Assembly: GCA_947652605.1 (NCBI GenBank)
Contig: OX393582.1
Location: 12,734,544-12,798,543 of the forward strand
Reading direction: 5' to 3'
DNA length: 64,000 nucleotides
Source of the DNA: Elmis aenea
Taxonomy: Eukaryota; Arthropoda; Insecta; Coleoptera; Elmidae
Part shown: positions 58,201-63,530 of the stretch, in pieces
Layout of the letters: every line of letters starts with the position of its first letter
Position numbering within the stretch: position 1 is the first letter of the stretch
The notes under the pieces: model-generated
What the model was told of the DNA's origin: nothing
The model's database searches: none
What the model saw: only the letters and a program-made list of their open reading frames with translations
Program-made: the position numbers and the translations under genes

Positions 58201-59470
58201 TGGGATTGGCTGTTTTAAGAACATTTCACCAAACAAACTGCAATATACTTAGCAAAACATTATTATCTACATTCTACATAGCACAGATCTCAAATTTGTA
58301 TTGCCTATGGAGAGTGGGCTACACTCTGAACGCATGTTATAATTTAGATTCAACGTAACTAAAAAATCATAAATTATTATATAATGTAAAAAATATCTTA
58401 AATTATTTAAGTTTTTTTTTTGTAATTAAGCACAGGTAGTTTATTTATGTGATGTTTTGTTAGGTTTTTTAACTGACACTTTGTTTATATTCAATAAGTG
58501 CAATAATATTGTAACAATTTACTTATTTTTAAAGATAAACCTAACAACCTATACACCAATAAAACGAGAAATAAATTACATTTTATTGATGTAACAACCA
58601 ACTACAACCCATGTTTAAGATAAGAAAGTTGATGTTAAAATATCAAAAACAAATAAATACAGGTTATATTTGTTGACAAATTTCAAATCCACGCAAAAAA
58701 GTGTCCTCATAATGTCGAAAAATATTTAAAGCATTATTTCAAATAAGCAAACATCGAAAACGTCATATTTTGTTTTTTATGAATAGCGCAAAAACTATCC
58801 ATTTTTTTAAAATTTATTTTTAATACAATAGTTGCTCTTAAGTCATATATTTTAAGTCACCAACTCTGTATCTCTTGCCGTTTACGAGATCCCCATGCAG
58901 AGGCGTCGAGAGACGTCGCCGGGCCCAGGAGAAAAATTCATGGGCCCCAAGTAAATAAATTATTTGAAAATTTATTTAAAAAAAAAAAACGAACTGTGAA
59001 TTGTGAATATTTAATATACCATAATTAAACAAGTATGTGGACTCCTGGGCCCTTAAATTACCTCCGGGCCCAGGGCTCAGCCCTCCTGCCTCCCCTTTCA
59101 TCAGCCCTGTCCCAATGCTGTTAACGATAACTGGGACACCATGTAAGTGAATGCTGTCATTTTCAGCATGCGATTTTTGTTTTTGTTTGTATTATACTTT
59201 TCTTTCGCGTCTCTTCAGGGAGTCACGCCCCACAGGTTGAGAATCACTGGTGTAGATGAAGAAAAACTTTGTGGCGATGTATTAAAATATACTTTTTGTT
59301 TAGGTTCACTAGGAGTAACAGCAAATCTTAATCCAAACGGCGTTGGTTTGGATACAAATCTGGCTTTAGCGATTGCTAAACCCACATTGGAGTTTTCAAC
59401 ATCGCAAGTGAATCTGTCCCCAGATTCCGGACAGTGTTACACGACACTGAAGTCACCAAAACCGTTCTAA
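28022..59470 (+). CDS. Shaw: Shaw: Kv3-type voltage-gated K+ channel (6 coding exons, 545 aa)
   Basis: Joined exons 28022-28230, 28312-28429, 34135-34329, 37861-38610, 41838-42036 and 59304-59470 total 1638 nt: 545 residues plus stop, with consistent phases and GT/AG sites. The product is a tetrameric plasma-membrane potassium channel subunit that sets neuronal excitability. The T1 tetramerisation domain (about 10-108) has the Shaw-type zinc motif H75-x5-C81-x20-C102-C103. Six membrane segments follow: S1 about 175-193, S2 230-250, S3 264-281, S4 301-320 with R301, R304, K307, R310 and K316, S5 329-351, S6 about 390-413 with PVPVIV 408-413. The selectivity filter TVGYGD is at 377-382. The cytoplasmic tail is basic, then proline-rich. 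Family and exon order follow Drosophila Shaw (about 498 aa); the tail differs, as expected. Confidence 0.95.
28312..28429 (+). CDS. Shaw: Shaw coding exon 2 (end of T1, zinc motif)
   Basis: Acceptor TTTTATTTTAG|A, donor ACACAG|GTTAGT, intron 1 only 81 bp. Encodes the rest of R70 to Q109 ([15 protein letters not shown] ... [10 protein letters not shown]). It contains all zinc ligands of the T1 interface, a feature of Shaw, Shab and Shal but not Shaker channels. Confidence 0.95.
28949..29293 (-). pseudogene. DDE_3 transposase C-terminus, left arm
   Basis: Encodes [20 protein letters not shown], then [20 protein letters not shown] and the [18 protein letters not shown] tail. The start of the homologous part is frameshifted relative to the other arm near 29213, so [10 protein letters not shown] is in another frame. 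Truncated: no HTH and no first catalytic Asp. Confidence 0.85.
29322..29675 (+). pseudogene. DDE_3 transposase C-terminus, right arm
   Basis: 117 residues: [20 protein letters not shown] with the second catalytic Asp, then [20 protein letters not shown] with the third acidic position as Asp in CDFF, and the tail [15 protein letters not shown]. This is the C-terminal half of the Tc1/mariner-like family found in many insects, normally with a DUF4817-type N-terminus. It is uninterrupted but lacks the first half, so it cannot act alone. Confidence 0.88.
29793..31004. other. Shaw intron 2 sequence, nothing recognised
   Basis: A+T-rich, with a C/T-rich stretch near 30600-30690. No gene or element ends recognised. 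Confidence 0.4.
31005..31410 (-). pseudogene. RTE-like LINE reverse transcriptase remnant
   Basis: The minus strand reads [51 protein letters not shown]. After a jump and frame change it continues [46 protein letters not shown] and SVTKTTKTK. The first blocks are RT fingers and palm, the last the region after the thumb. The catalytic (Y/F)ADD part is deleted between them, so this is a dead, internally deleted copy in intron 2. Confidence 0.75.
32032..33226. mobile_element. Non-autonomous hAT element (1195 bp)
   Basis: Perfect 8-bp duplication TTTTAAAG (32024-32031 and 33227-33234) and ends CAGGGACTAAAAACG / ...CTCAGTCCCTG, typical of hAT. Both ends consist of tandem-like TTTCGTTTTCGTTC and ACCGGTTAAAACCGG motifs in inverted orientation. 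The interior has no coding capacity. In Shaw intron 2. Confidence 0.93.
33302..33452. repeat. Fragment of the 40041-type element (inverted)
   Basis: GCAAAGTT...TTAGCAAAGT... blocks match the complement of 40060-40200 (CCCAACTTTGCTAATTTAAC, GTCAAATGTCAAAATGG). No terminus survives. Confidence 0.65.
33453..34134. other. Shaw intron 2, 3' part
   Basis: A+T-rich; nothing recognised up to the exon 3 acceptor. Confidence 0.4.
34135..34329 (+). CDS. Shaw: Shaw coding exon 3 (T1-S1 linker)
   Basis: 65 codons, phase 0 at both ends: [20 protein letters not shown], then [16 protein letters not shown] and [14 protein letters not shown]. Acceptor GGTTACAG|CAT, donor CTAAA|GTAAGT. It is separated from exon 2 by a 5.7-kb intron that holds a snap-back element, a LINE remnant and a hAT element. 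Confidence 0.95.
34330..35911. other. Shaw intron 3, 5' part
   Basis: A+T-rich intron sequence with no recognisable gene or element end. Confidence 0.4.
35912..36088 (+). pseudogene. Possible Crypton-like recombinase N-terminal fragment (58 aa)
   Basis: A small open frame, [20 protein letters not shown], then [31 protein letters not shown]. The 'NT..S...W..F..(W/F)C.ER...L' pattern resembles the SAM-like N-terminal domain of Crypton tyrosine recombinases and of host genes derived from them (ZMYM/QRICH-like). A GT donor-like CAGAG|GTTGGT follows at about 36063. No catalytic part is nearby. Low confidence: short and based on one motif. Confidence 0.35.
36159..36338. repeat. Hairpin MITE-like repeat (180 bp)
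   Basis: GGAACATTATTTTGC at the left mirrors GCAAAATAATGTTCC at the right. Inner arms AAGTTTGTTAC / GTAACAAACTT and GACAAAATCCCTCGCC / GGATTTTGTC fold around GCCTTCGGC. In Shaw intron 3. Confidence 0.8.
36627..37230 (-). pseudogene. CR1/Jockey-like LINE RT 3' remnant
   Basis: The minus strand reads [33 protein letters not shown] (about 37050-37170), then in pieces to [17 protein letters not shown] and FRRKLSS (36740-36842). This is the order of the C-terminal RT/thumb region of CR1-like LINEs: 'HLEY...L..LQ..QNKA.R.I' and 'LFYK.L..YN.LP'. Several stops and frame changes. In Shaw intron 3. Confidence 0.65.
37231..37860. other. Shaw intron 3, 3' part
   Basis: Contains a short hairpin, GATAACGGACATACGAGTAC then ATGTAGTATGTTCGTTATC (about 37446-37484). 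Nothing else recognised. Confidence 0.45.
37861..38610 (+). CDS. Shaw: Shaw coding exon 4 (S1-S6 and pore)
   Basis: 250 codons covering the entire membrane core. S1 [20 protein letters not shown]2 with [21 protein letters not shown]3 [17 protein letters not shown], the charged S4 [21 protein letters not shown]5 [19 protein letters not shown], pore [10 protein letters not shown]6 with [17 protein letters not shown]. Acceptor TTGTTGCAG|GTT, donor ACACAG|GTAAGA. Read-through past the donor would add 18 unrelated residues and stop at 38665-38667; I see no reason to treat that as an isoform. Confidence 0.97.
38978..39400. mobile_element. piggyBac-type left-end fragment
   Basis: CCCTAGAAGCCC follows TTAA (38974-38977). 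AGCCCAATCATACGTCAAAACGACGT near 39013-39036 and GCCCAAACGTACGTCATAACGACGT near 39365-39390 carry ACGTC...GACGT inverted pairs like the palindromes of the other TTAA elements. The right end was not found. Confidence 0.4.
39735..39981. mobile_element. hAT MITE (247 bp)
   Basis: Ends CAACGATTCTTAACC / GGTTAAGAACCACTG, with 8-bp flanks TTTTAGGT (39727-39734) and GTTTAGGT (39982-39989) differing at one base. Contains GGGGGCCGTGAAAG and AGGGGGCCGCGAC near the ends. In Shaw intron 4. Confidence 0.85.
40041..40600. mobile_element. Snap-back family member, TACAGGGTGGCC subtype (one arm)
   Basis: Starts TACAGGGTGGCCATAATC (40041). The conserved subterminal CAAGAGTAACATGCTCGGTT followed by AAATTAG lies about 55 bp inside. 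No clear right arm; it abuts or merges with the palindrome that follows. Confidence 0.6.
40604..41785. mobile_element. Snap-back element D (about 1.2 kb)
   Basis: Left blocks CTCGGTTAATATTTAAGATA, CCAAAAATGTGCAGTTTTTT, GATAGTTGGCTATGACCTAT and GGAATGAGAAAAAAATAAGG (complement) recur inverted on the right, ending GGACTACCCTGTA (41785). Centre near 41200. The left terminal motif is not preserved. In Shaw intron 4, ending 52 bp before exon 5. Confidence 0.88.
41838..42036 (+). CDS. Shaw: Shaw coding exon 5 (cytoplasmic tail)
   Basis: 66 codons plus one base. [20 protein letters not shown] matches the basic post-S6 tail of Shaw. It is followed by a proline/glycine/methionine-rich run ([20 protein letters not shown]) and [20 protein letters not shown]. 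Acceptor TGTATAG|GCT, donor AAAAG|GTAATT. Basic and Pro-rich tails of this kind bind trafficking or scaffold partners; that role is inference. Confidence 0.93.
42037..42848. other. Shaw intron 5, start
   Basis: No gene or repeat boundary recognised. Confidence 0.4.
42849..44124. mobile_element. hAT-type MITE hosting snap-back element E
   Basis: Ends CAGGGCCGCCCTTAGG and CTAAGGGCGGCGCTG, with flanks TGTAACGG (42840-42847) and TGTAACGC (44125-44132), consistent with an 8-bp hAT duplication. GGGGCCCCGCGCTACCA is tandemly duplicated at about 42889-42921. About 250 bp remains without element E. Confidence 0.8.
42988..44014. mobile_element. Snap-back element E (1027 bp, TACAGGGTGGTCC)
   Basis: TACAGGGTGGTCCACTTTTT (42988) mirrors the right end AATTGGACCAACCTGTA (44014). 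Inner matching arms include GGTATCACATTCGGTGAGAA and GTTGTGGGGGTTCAG (complement CTGAACCCCCACAAC). A second TACAGGGTGTTG occurs inside at 43104. Open frames in the loop show no family motif. Confidence 0.92.
44125..44867. other. Shaw intron 5 spacer
   Basis: A+T-rich; nothing recognised. Confidence 0.4.
44868..45895 (-). mobile_element. 5'-truncated Jockey-like LINE
   Basis: ORF2 C-terminal half (45061-45891), a 3' UTR of about 150 bp and a T-rich tract at 44868-44879 that would be the poly(A) tail on the minus strand. 5' truncation is the usual outcome of LINE insertion. In Shaw intron 5, antisense to the gene. Confidence 0.8.
45061..45891 (-). CDS. Jockey-like reverse transcriptase, C-terminal part (276 aa)
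   Basis: Homology begins at about residue 18: [20 protein letters not shown], the palm motif before the active site, then [11 protein letters not shown] with the catalytic [33 protein letters not shown] and [20 protein letters not shown] follow, then [20 protein letters not shown] and the basic tail. These are the ordered motifs of Jockey-clade ORF2. The remainder of RT and the endonuclease are missing upstream, so the element cannot move alone. The frame is intact within the preserved part, suggesting a fairly young copy. The first ~15 residues are read from flanking DNA. Confidence 0.9.
   Translation of the reverse strand: MTFFYKKMLYKFITWLKDIKAGVPQGSVLGPVLYLLYTHDIPQTNGTTIATFADDTTVLAVEDNIVEATNKLQQAINKISTWTEKWRIKLNETKSVHVNFTNRKTHHIPIKIGGNRLPHLNSAKYLGMTLDAKLRWSEHVKKKREELNIKYKKMNWLLGSKSQLSMRNKILVYNQILKPVWTYGAQLWGCASKSNIEIIQKFQNKVVRGIVNAPWYCRNNDIHKDLGANHVTEEIKKSAKKHEDRLHRHVNVEVVQLLDNASIVRRLKRTKPFELV
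45896..46473. other. Shaw intron 5 spacer
   Basis: Nothing recognised. Confidence 0.4.
47077..47361 (-). pseudogene. DDE_3 transposase remnant in the loop of element F
   Basis: From 47361 the minus strand reads [15 protein letters not shown]. After a frame change, 47077-47283 reads [33 protein letters not shown] and ILKAVDEIN, an eroded version of 'W..RSPDLSPMDFFLWG..K..VYAT....L......I'. It ties element F to the same transposase family as 29322. Confidence 0.7.
47697..48502. mobile_element. PIF/Harbinger-like MITE (806 bp)
   Basis: Perfect ends GTGTAAGGCCTGAGTG / CACTCAGGCCTTACAC, and TTA duplications at 47694-47696 and 48503-48505. Comparison with the other arm of element F shows the empty site GCCTTAGAAA, confirming the 3-bp duplication. 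GC-rich ends (GGAGCGTTGAGCGGGGCGGG, CGCACGCCCCGCTCC) flank an A+T-rich middle with an (AAT/ATT) microsatellite at about 48100-48127. Confidence 0.88.
48903..49966. mobile_element. Snap-back element G (TACAGGGTGTCCCAG)
   Basis: Starts TACAGGGTGTCCCAGATAAC and ends AACTGTTACCTGGTATA (degenerate). Arms follow the A/B consensus: TAAAAGATTCAGGTTTACTT, AGTACAAAATTCCTCGTCC, and inverted AGCAAACCTGTATCTCTTG. More diverged and with a shorter loop than B. Confidence 0.85.
49967..50977. other. Shaw intron 5 spacer
   Basis: Nothing recognised. Confidence 0.4.
50978..51812. mobile_element. Possible TACAGGGTG-type element
   Basis: AAACAGGGTGTTTATTAAAT at about 50977 and GACAGCCTGTATA ending near 51812 look like worn family ends. 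Only short inverted matches are visible (GGAAGCG...CGCTTCC). Uncertain. Confidence 0.3.
51813..52802. other. Shaw intron 5 spacer
   Basis: Nothing recognised. Confidence 0.4.
52803..54335. mobile_element. Snap-back element H, a palindrome of four TIR-bounded units
   Basis: 1533-bp near-perfect palindrome from TACAGGGTGTCCCAGCC to GGCTGGGACACCCTGTA, with its centre near 53568 and a loop of about 40 bp. Each arm contains two sub-units bounded by inward-facing termini: 52803-52988 and 53225-53306, mirrored at 53833-53912 and 54149-54335. Each sub-unit ends GGAACACCCTGTA or its complement. No coding capacity. Confidence 0.93.
54728..56166 (+). mobile_element. pogo-type element 2, internally deleted (1.44 kb)
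   Basis: Ends TAAATGTGGGTATAATTGAC / GTCAATTACTCCCACATTTA with TA at both edges. Subterminal repeats of GTCAACTACT / AGTAGTTGAC type occur at about 54766, 55110, 55150, 55908, 55928 and 55966. Encodes an N-terminal HTH remnant and a C-terminal scrap, without the catalytic core. Confidence 0.82.
55216..55446 (+). pseudogene. pogo-type transposase, HTH remnant
   Basis: 77 residues, including [37 protein letters not shown] and [14 protein letters not shown], then [12 protein letters not shown]. The pipsqueak-like HTH order (ALE-VR-G-....AAKK.....L..K..GK....R....LS.EEE) is clear. It then passes directly into an acidic/Ser-rich segment ([10 protein letters not shown] in the next frame), so the DDE core has been deleted. 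Confidence 0.65.
56991..57719. other. Shaw intron 5 spacer
   Basis: Nothing recognised apart from an A/T-rich simple stretch (ATTTATTTATTTAT, about 57618). Confidence 0.4.
57980..59145. mobile_element. Snap-back element I, hosting a hAT MITE
   Basis: TACAGGGTGTCTCAGTTATC (57980) mirrors the right end CGATAACTGGGACACCATGTA (59145). Arms include GAGATCCCCATGC (complement GCATGAGGATCTC), CAGAGTTGGTTAAATGG and ATAGCTTTTGCGCTATTCAT. The right arm is interrupted by the MITE at 58898-59109. Loop about 58330-58600. Confidence 0.88.
58898..59109. mobile_element. hAT-type MITE, copy 2 (212 bp)
   Basis: Ends CAGAGGCGTCG / CAGCCCTG with flanks TCCCCATG (58890-58897) and TCCCAATG (59110-59117), one mismatch. 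The interior is shared with 27480-27690. Confidence 0.82.
59304..59470 (+). CDS. Shaw: Shaw coding exon 6 (C-terminus and stop)
   Basis: Acceptor TTTTTGTTTAG|GT. The phase-1 junction with exon 5 restores a Gly codon, and the frame then runs [54 protein letters not shown] and stop. The amino-acid composition and the exact phase fit support a real exon although it lies 17.3 kb from exon 5. Other tail exons might exist in between, giving isoforms. The acceptor lies only about 54 bp from the end of a hAT insertion. Confidence 0.75.
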
Positions 59471-59565
59471 TATTTTAAGAAATCGCTCGATAACAAAAAC
59501 CATAAATTTTTTCCAAGTTTTTGTAGATTTTCGCGAGTGAGATTTTTAAACTTCGTAATGACTAC

Positions 59566-59571
59566 AATAAA
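59566..59571 (+). terminator. Shaw: Putative Shaw polyadenylation signal
   Basis: AATAAA about 96 bp after the Shaw stop codon (59468-59470). It is the first such hexamer downstream; use is unproven, and neuronal channel genes often have longer 3' UTRs. Confidence 0.4.
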
Positions 59572-61577
59572 TTTATAGTGAACATAAACCCGAGCGTTGT
59601 TAAATTGTAGTGGATGACAGAACGCGCGCAGAACTCGTAAAAATTATTGTAGAAACGAGATAAGTACCTTTCACTCGTTCATAATTTAACTAGTCACATA
59701 TCCATAAATTTTTATAGTTGTCCATCGCTTTATATAAATATTGGTTGGTGTTGATGTTTCCGACTGATTATTGTCTTTATTACACTTCTGTACATAGATC
59801 GTCAAAACTAATCTTTTAACGTGTAGGTCATACATTTTTACAAGTGTCTTATCTATGTACTTTTTTAATAAGTAATGTTTAAACAGTAGGAACAGTTGAA
59901 GAATGTGGGTGATATTTGGAATCTCAGGGTGCACTATCGGTTTAGTAAAACAGTACAAGCTTCGTTTTTAATTAATTTAAAATGCGCAGGTTCAAAACGA
60001 AAAAGGAATTTCCTTTTGTTTTGCAAAGTCTTTATGATTTTATGGCTAACAAAGAGGAGTCTGTGAATAATTATGTACCGATTTTATTTGACTTTAAAAT
60101 ATCCCTCAGTTATTATTGATGAAAAATCTATACATATAACGTCTATTTTAATTTATCCAGACGTGCGCTGCACAAATATCAGGGAATTTTATTTAATTAA
60201 TTTTTGAGATGGACGTTTATTGAATACATTATTTGGAGTACAGTTTGTATGTAAATTCGTTGGATATGATACATACCGTGCATTATTGGAATATATTTGA
60301 CGTTCAGTGATTTTATTTTAAAGGAAAGTTTTGCTCGAATAAATTTTACAATAAGTCCAGAAAGGGCCTAGCAGGATGAGATAGGCCAGCGGCCTTTGAA
60401 ACCAAACTTTAAATGAGTTATTTTCCTGTGTAGGTATCATAAGATAAAAAATATTTACAATAAATTTAGCACCCCCTTTGCCCCCCCACTCCTGGTAATC
60501 GAATAAAGCTGTTTTTTCGTTTTTATTCTATTTAGTTGTCCTGAATCATCGAAAAATTTAAAAAAAAATCATGAATGAGCAGAATAACACTTTTTGGCCT
60601 TGATACATAAATAACTATTTTCGAAAGCCTTGTAGTCTTCTTAAGATAATTAATTGTTGCTACAATATCTTGTGACATTGGTCCATATAAACTATTCTGG
60701 ATAATTTTGTTGACATAACACGCTGTTAAGGTTCGGCACTAACATTCCACATACCTATTAGCATGTAAAAATTGCCATTTTTTTAAATTTTTTAAATAAG
60801 TTCAAAATTAATAACCCACTGTACACAACTTTTAATAATGAACTTAATGTCTAAAATTTAATTAATTCACCGAAGGTAAAAATTTCCTGTTATTGATTTC
60901 TGTTTAACAAAATATCCAATAATTAGTTGCTAAATATTTTATGCTACATTTCTCCACGCTCCTCTGGGTAATGGTAATTTGTCAGTTAATTGGAGCACCT
61001 AATGTATTCCATTACGCCACAGAACAGTGGAAAATTGAAACACGCCATTGTAAAGCAAGATAACATAAATACATGCCTGATGTTCTGCTCAGTATCGTAA
61101 CATCGCAACTATTATATAAACCAGAGATAGATTAATTAATTTACATGCTTAATCGTGATATATTTACTTCCACTATTAACACAGATAATGTTATCGAATT
61201 ATCGGTGTGGAAAAATGCTGAATCTGTGTAAGCTGGTGGCATATTCGAATCGGTATGTGATTCAGTAGATTGAAACGTGAAAATGTAAAAAAAGGTTCGT
61301 TTTTTGATAAATAAATAAATTGCCTGAAACAATTTAAAATACCCAAACATGCTCTAATGCTCTAATTGAACCATAAATCATTAGGTATTATTTAGTAAAT
61401 AACCGGTTCAGCAGATATATTTCTAACAATGACCTTTTTTTATTTCTAAAGACATTATGAGTATACTTTAAAATAAGTGTTGCAAAAAAATATTGTAACA
61501 AATGAGCAATTGATTGACTGCCGTTTTTACCTAGGAAGGCAACTATTTTGCTGTTCAATCAGTTTATTAAAGAAATA
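59572..61577. other. Downstream of Shaw, possible long 3' UTR
   Basis: A+T-rich and, unusually for this window, free of recognisable transposon ends over 2 kb. No second gene seen. Confidence 0.4.
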
Positions 61578-62313
61578 TAGGGTGTTTCATAATTGAATGC
61601 TGATCCTTAAGGGTATTATTCCTTGGTTGATTTTAAGAAAAAAAGTTCATATCAATGTAGGTCCGCAACTGCTGTATTTTTCAGATACAGCGTGTTAAAA
61701 GTTGAAAAAAATATAGTTTTTTTTCGTTATATCTTTGATACCGCTTTAGAATTTTTTTTGAATTTTAGTAGGTACTAACTAGGCATAAAAACACATTTTT
61801 TTTCAGAAAAAAAATTGTTCTATTTCTACCAATGGCGTCCGTACTAACATGTCCTTGAATATTTTTAATGAAAAAAATTATATGCCACTGTTTTTTTTTC
61901 AAAATAAATGTAATTTTTATAATTATACTTTATCTTTTAGTAAAAATGGCCTCTTGACTTTTTCTTGTCCGACGAACAGTTTTCGAGTAAAAAAATAAAA
62001 GGGCATTAGCTACTCTTGAAGAGTAAGAGTACATATCACTTTAGTTTTAATTTTTAATAATCAAGTAAATACATTCAAGGACATGTTAGTACGGACGCCA
62101 TTGGTAGAAACAGAACAATTTTTTTTTCTGAAAAAAATTTGTTTTTATACCTAGGTAGTAGGTAGTAGGTACCTACCTACTAAAATTCAAAAAACACACT
62201 GTATCTCAAAAATACGGCGGTTGCGGACCTACATTGATATGAACTTTTTTTCTTAAAATCATCCAAGGAATAACACCCTTAAGGATCAGCATTCAATTAG
62301 GAAACACCCTGTA
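61578..62313. mobile_element. Snap-back element J (736 bp)
   Basis: TATAGGGTGTTTCATAATTG (left) mirrors CAATTAGGAAACACCCTGTA (right). Inner arms include GAACTTTTTTTCTTAAAATC, CCTACATTGATATG and GTACGGACGCCATTGGTAGA (its complement on the left). Internal CAGATACAGCGTGTT / AACACACTGTATCTC pairs lie about 100 bp from the ends. Centre near 61946. Confidence 0.9.
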
Positions 62314-62828
62314 TATGTTATAATTTTATCTACTAAAATATATTTTGGACCGAGAAGTCTAATCGATAAATACAATATCCCCAGATTGGAAAAAAATCGT
62401 TTTTAAACTTTAAAGTAAAAACTATAAAAACTAACATTTAAGGAAATTGTAGTGGAAAACTAAGAATGATCAGCAGATAATACTTTATGAAGTTCAATAT
62501 TTGTTTTTTTTCAACATTCTTGATTTCTTTGGAAGTTTTTGAGCCAAAGAAAACTTTACTTATTGGATTACATTTTTAGACATTTATTGCAGATCCACAA
62601 TTTCTGAATTAATTCTGCTGAGGTGGTGTTTAACGAATTCCATAGAAATCAACGATTCATTCTTTAAAAGACTAATGGAGATTTATGCACGATGTCTGCC
62701 TAAGTTTCATTTTTGAAGTGTAAAGCTCTCGAGAATAAAAGTGTCTTGCGATTATTTTGATTTATTTTCAGTTTGATGTTCACCATACTTCATCTCACCA
62801 TAGAGATTGTTTAGGTACATCAGTGATA
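62314..62828. other. Unassigned spacer
   Basis: Nothing recognised. Confidence 0.35.
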
Positions 62829-63522
62829 CAGTGATTCTTAACATGTAGGGCGCAAAATATTTAATGGGGGCGCAGATTTGATATATTTTTAAGCACGGAC
62901 CGAAACCGAACCGGAACCAGAACGAAAACCGAAACGAACCGGTGCTTTTTCCATGAACCGTGAACCGGAACTGAACCTTTTATTTAAAAAATCACAAAAC
63001 CGCGAACCGACTGGTATGAACCAGTTCAAAACGCTTTAACCGGTTTACACGACCGTTCAGAACAATTATTATTTGTAATGACATTGTAAAATTTTTATTT
63101 TCGTATTTTTGATTAAATTTAACCAAAATGGGAAAATTTCACAGTTCAATTTATAAATATGCATCATATTTTGCATTGATCCGGAACCGGAACTAAACCG
63201 TTGCCACCAAACCGGTTACCGAATCATTATAAAATAAAAACCGGTGTTCGGAACGTAAACCGAAAAGTGAAAATTTATCGAACCGGTAACCGGAACTGAA
63301 CCGTAGTTCTTTGCGATTCGAGTCTCTGTTTTAAGTAAACATAGCAAAAAAAAGGGCTAACAAAAATATGCATTTTTAAAATAATACACCCACTCCAAGG
63401 ACGGTTAAGAACTAAAAACATATGGAGTGTTTTGACAGAACCAATGGATTAGAAGGAAAGGGGGGCGCAATTAAAGTTGATATAGAAAAAGAGGGCGAAA
63501 TAAAAAAAGTTGAAAAACACTG
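62829..63522. mobile_element. hAT-like MITE, outer
   Basis: CAGTGATTCTTAACATG at the left and GTTGAAAAACACTG at the right, with GGGGGCGCAG and GGGGGGCGCAATT inside. Flanking duplication not clear. Hosts the MITE at 62894. Confidence 0.55.
62894..63328. mobile_element. hAT-like MITE, nested (435 bp)
   Basis: Flanked by TTTTAAG (62887-62893 and 63329-63335). Ends CACGGACCGAAACCG / GAGTCTCTG. Built almost entirely of ACCGGAAC/GAACCGGT-type repeats in both arms, like the 32032 element. No coding capacity. Confidence 0.65.
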
Positions 63523-63530
63523 CTGTACCT

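Larger units (their letters stand above)
57728..59249. mobile_element. hAT-type MITE hosting snap-back element I
   Basis: Ends CAGTGTTTCTCAACCTG / CAGGTTGAGAATCACTG, with flanks ATGTAAAT (57720-57727) and GTGTAGAT (59250-59257) that agree at six of eight bases. About 350 bp without the nested elements. It ends 54 bp before Shaw exon 6. Confidence 0.8.

Noticed and set aside
59147..59303. Extending Shaw exon 6 upstream to the Met at 59147
   Set aside because: That part is hAT MITE sequence; the acceptor at 59304 gives the correct phase.
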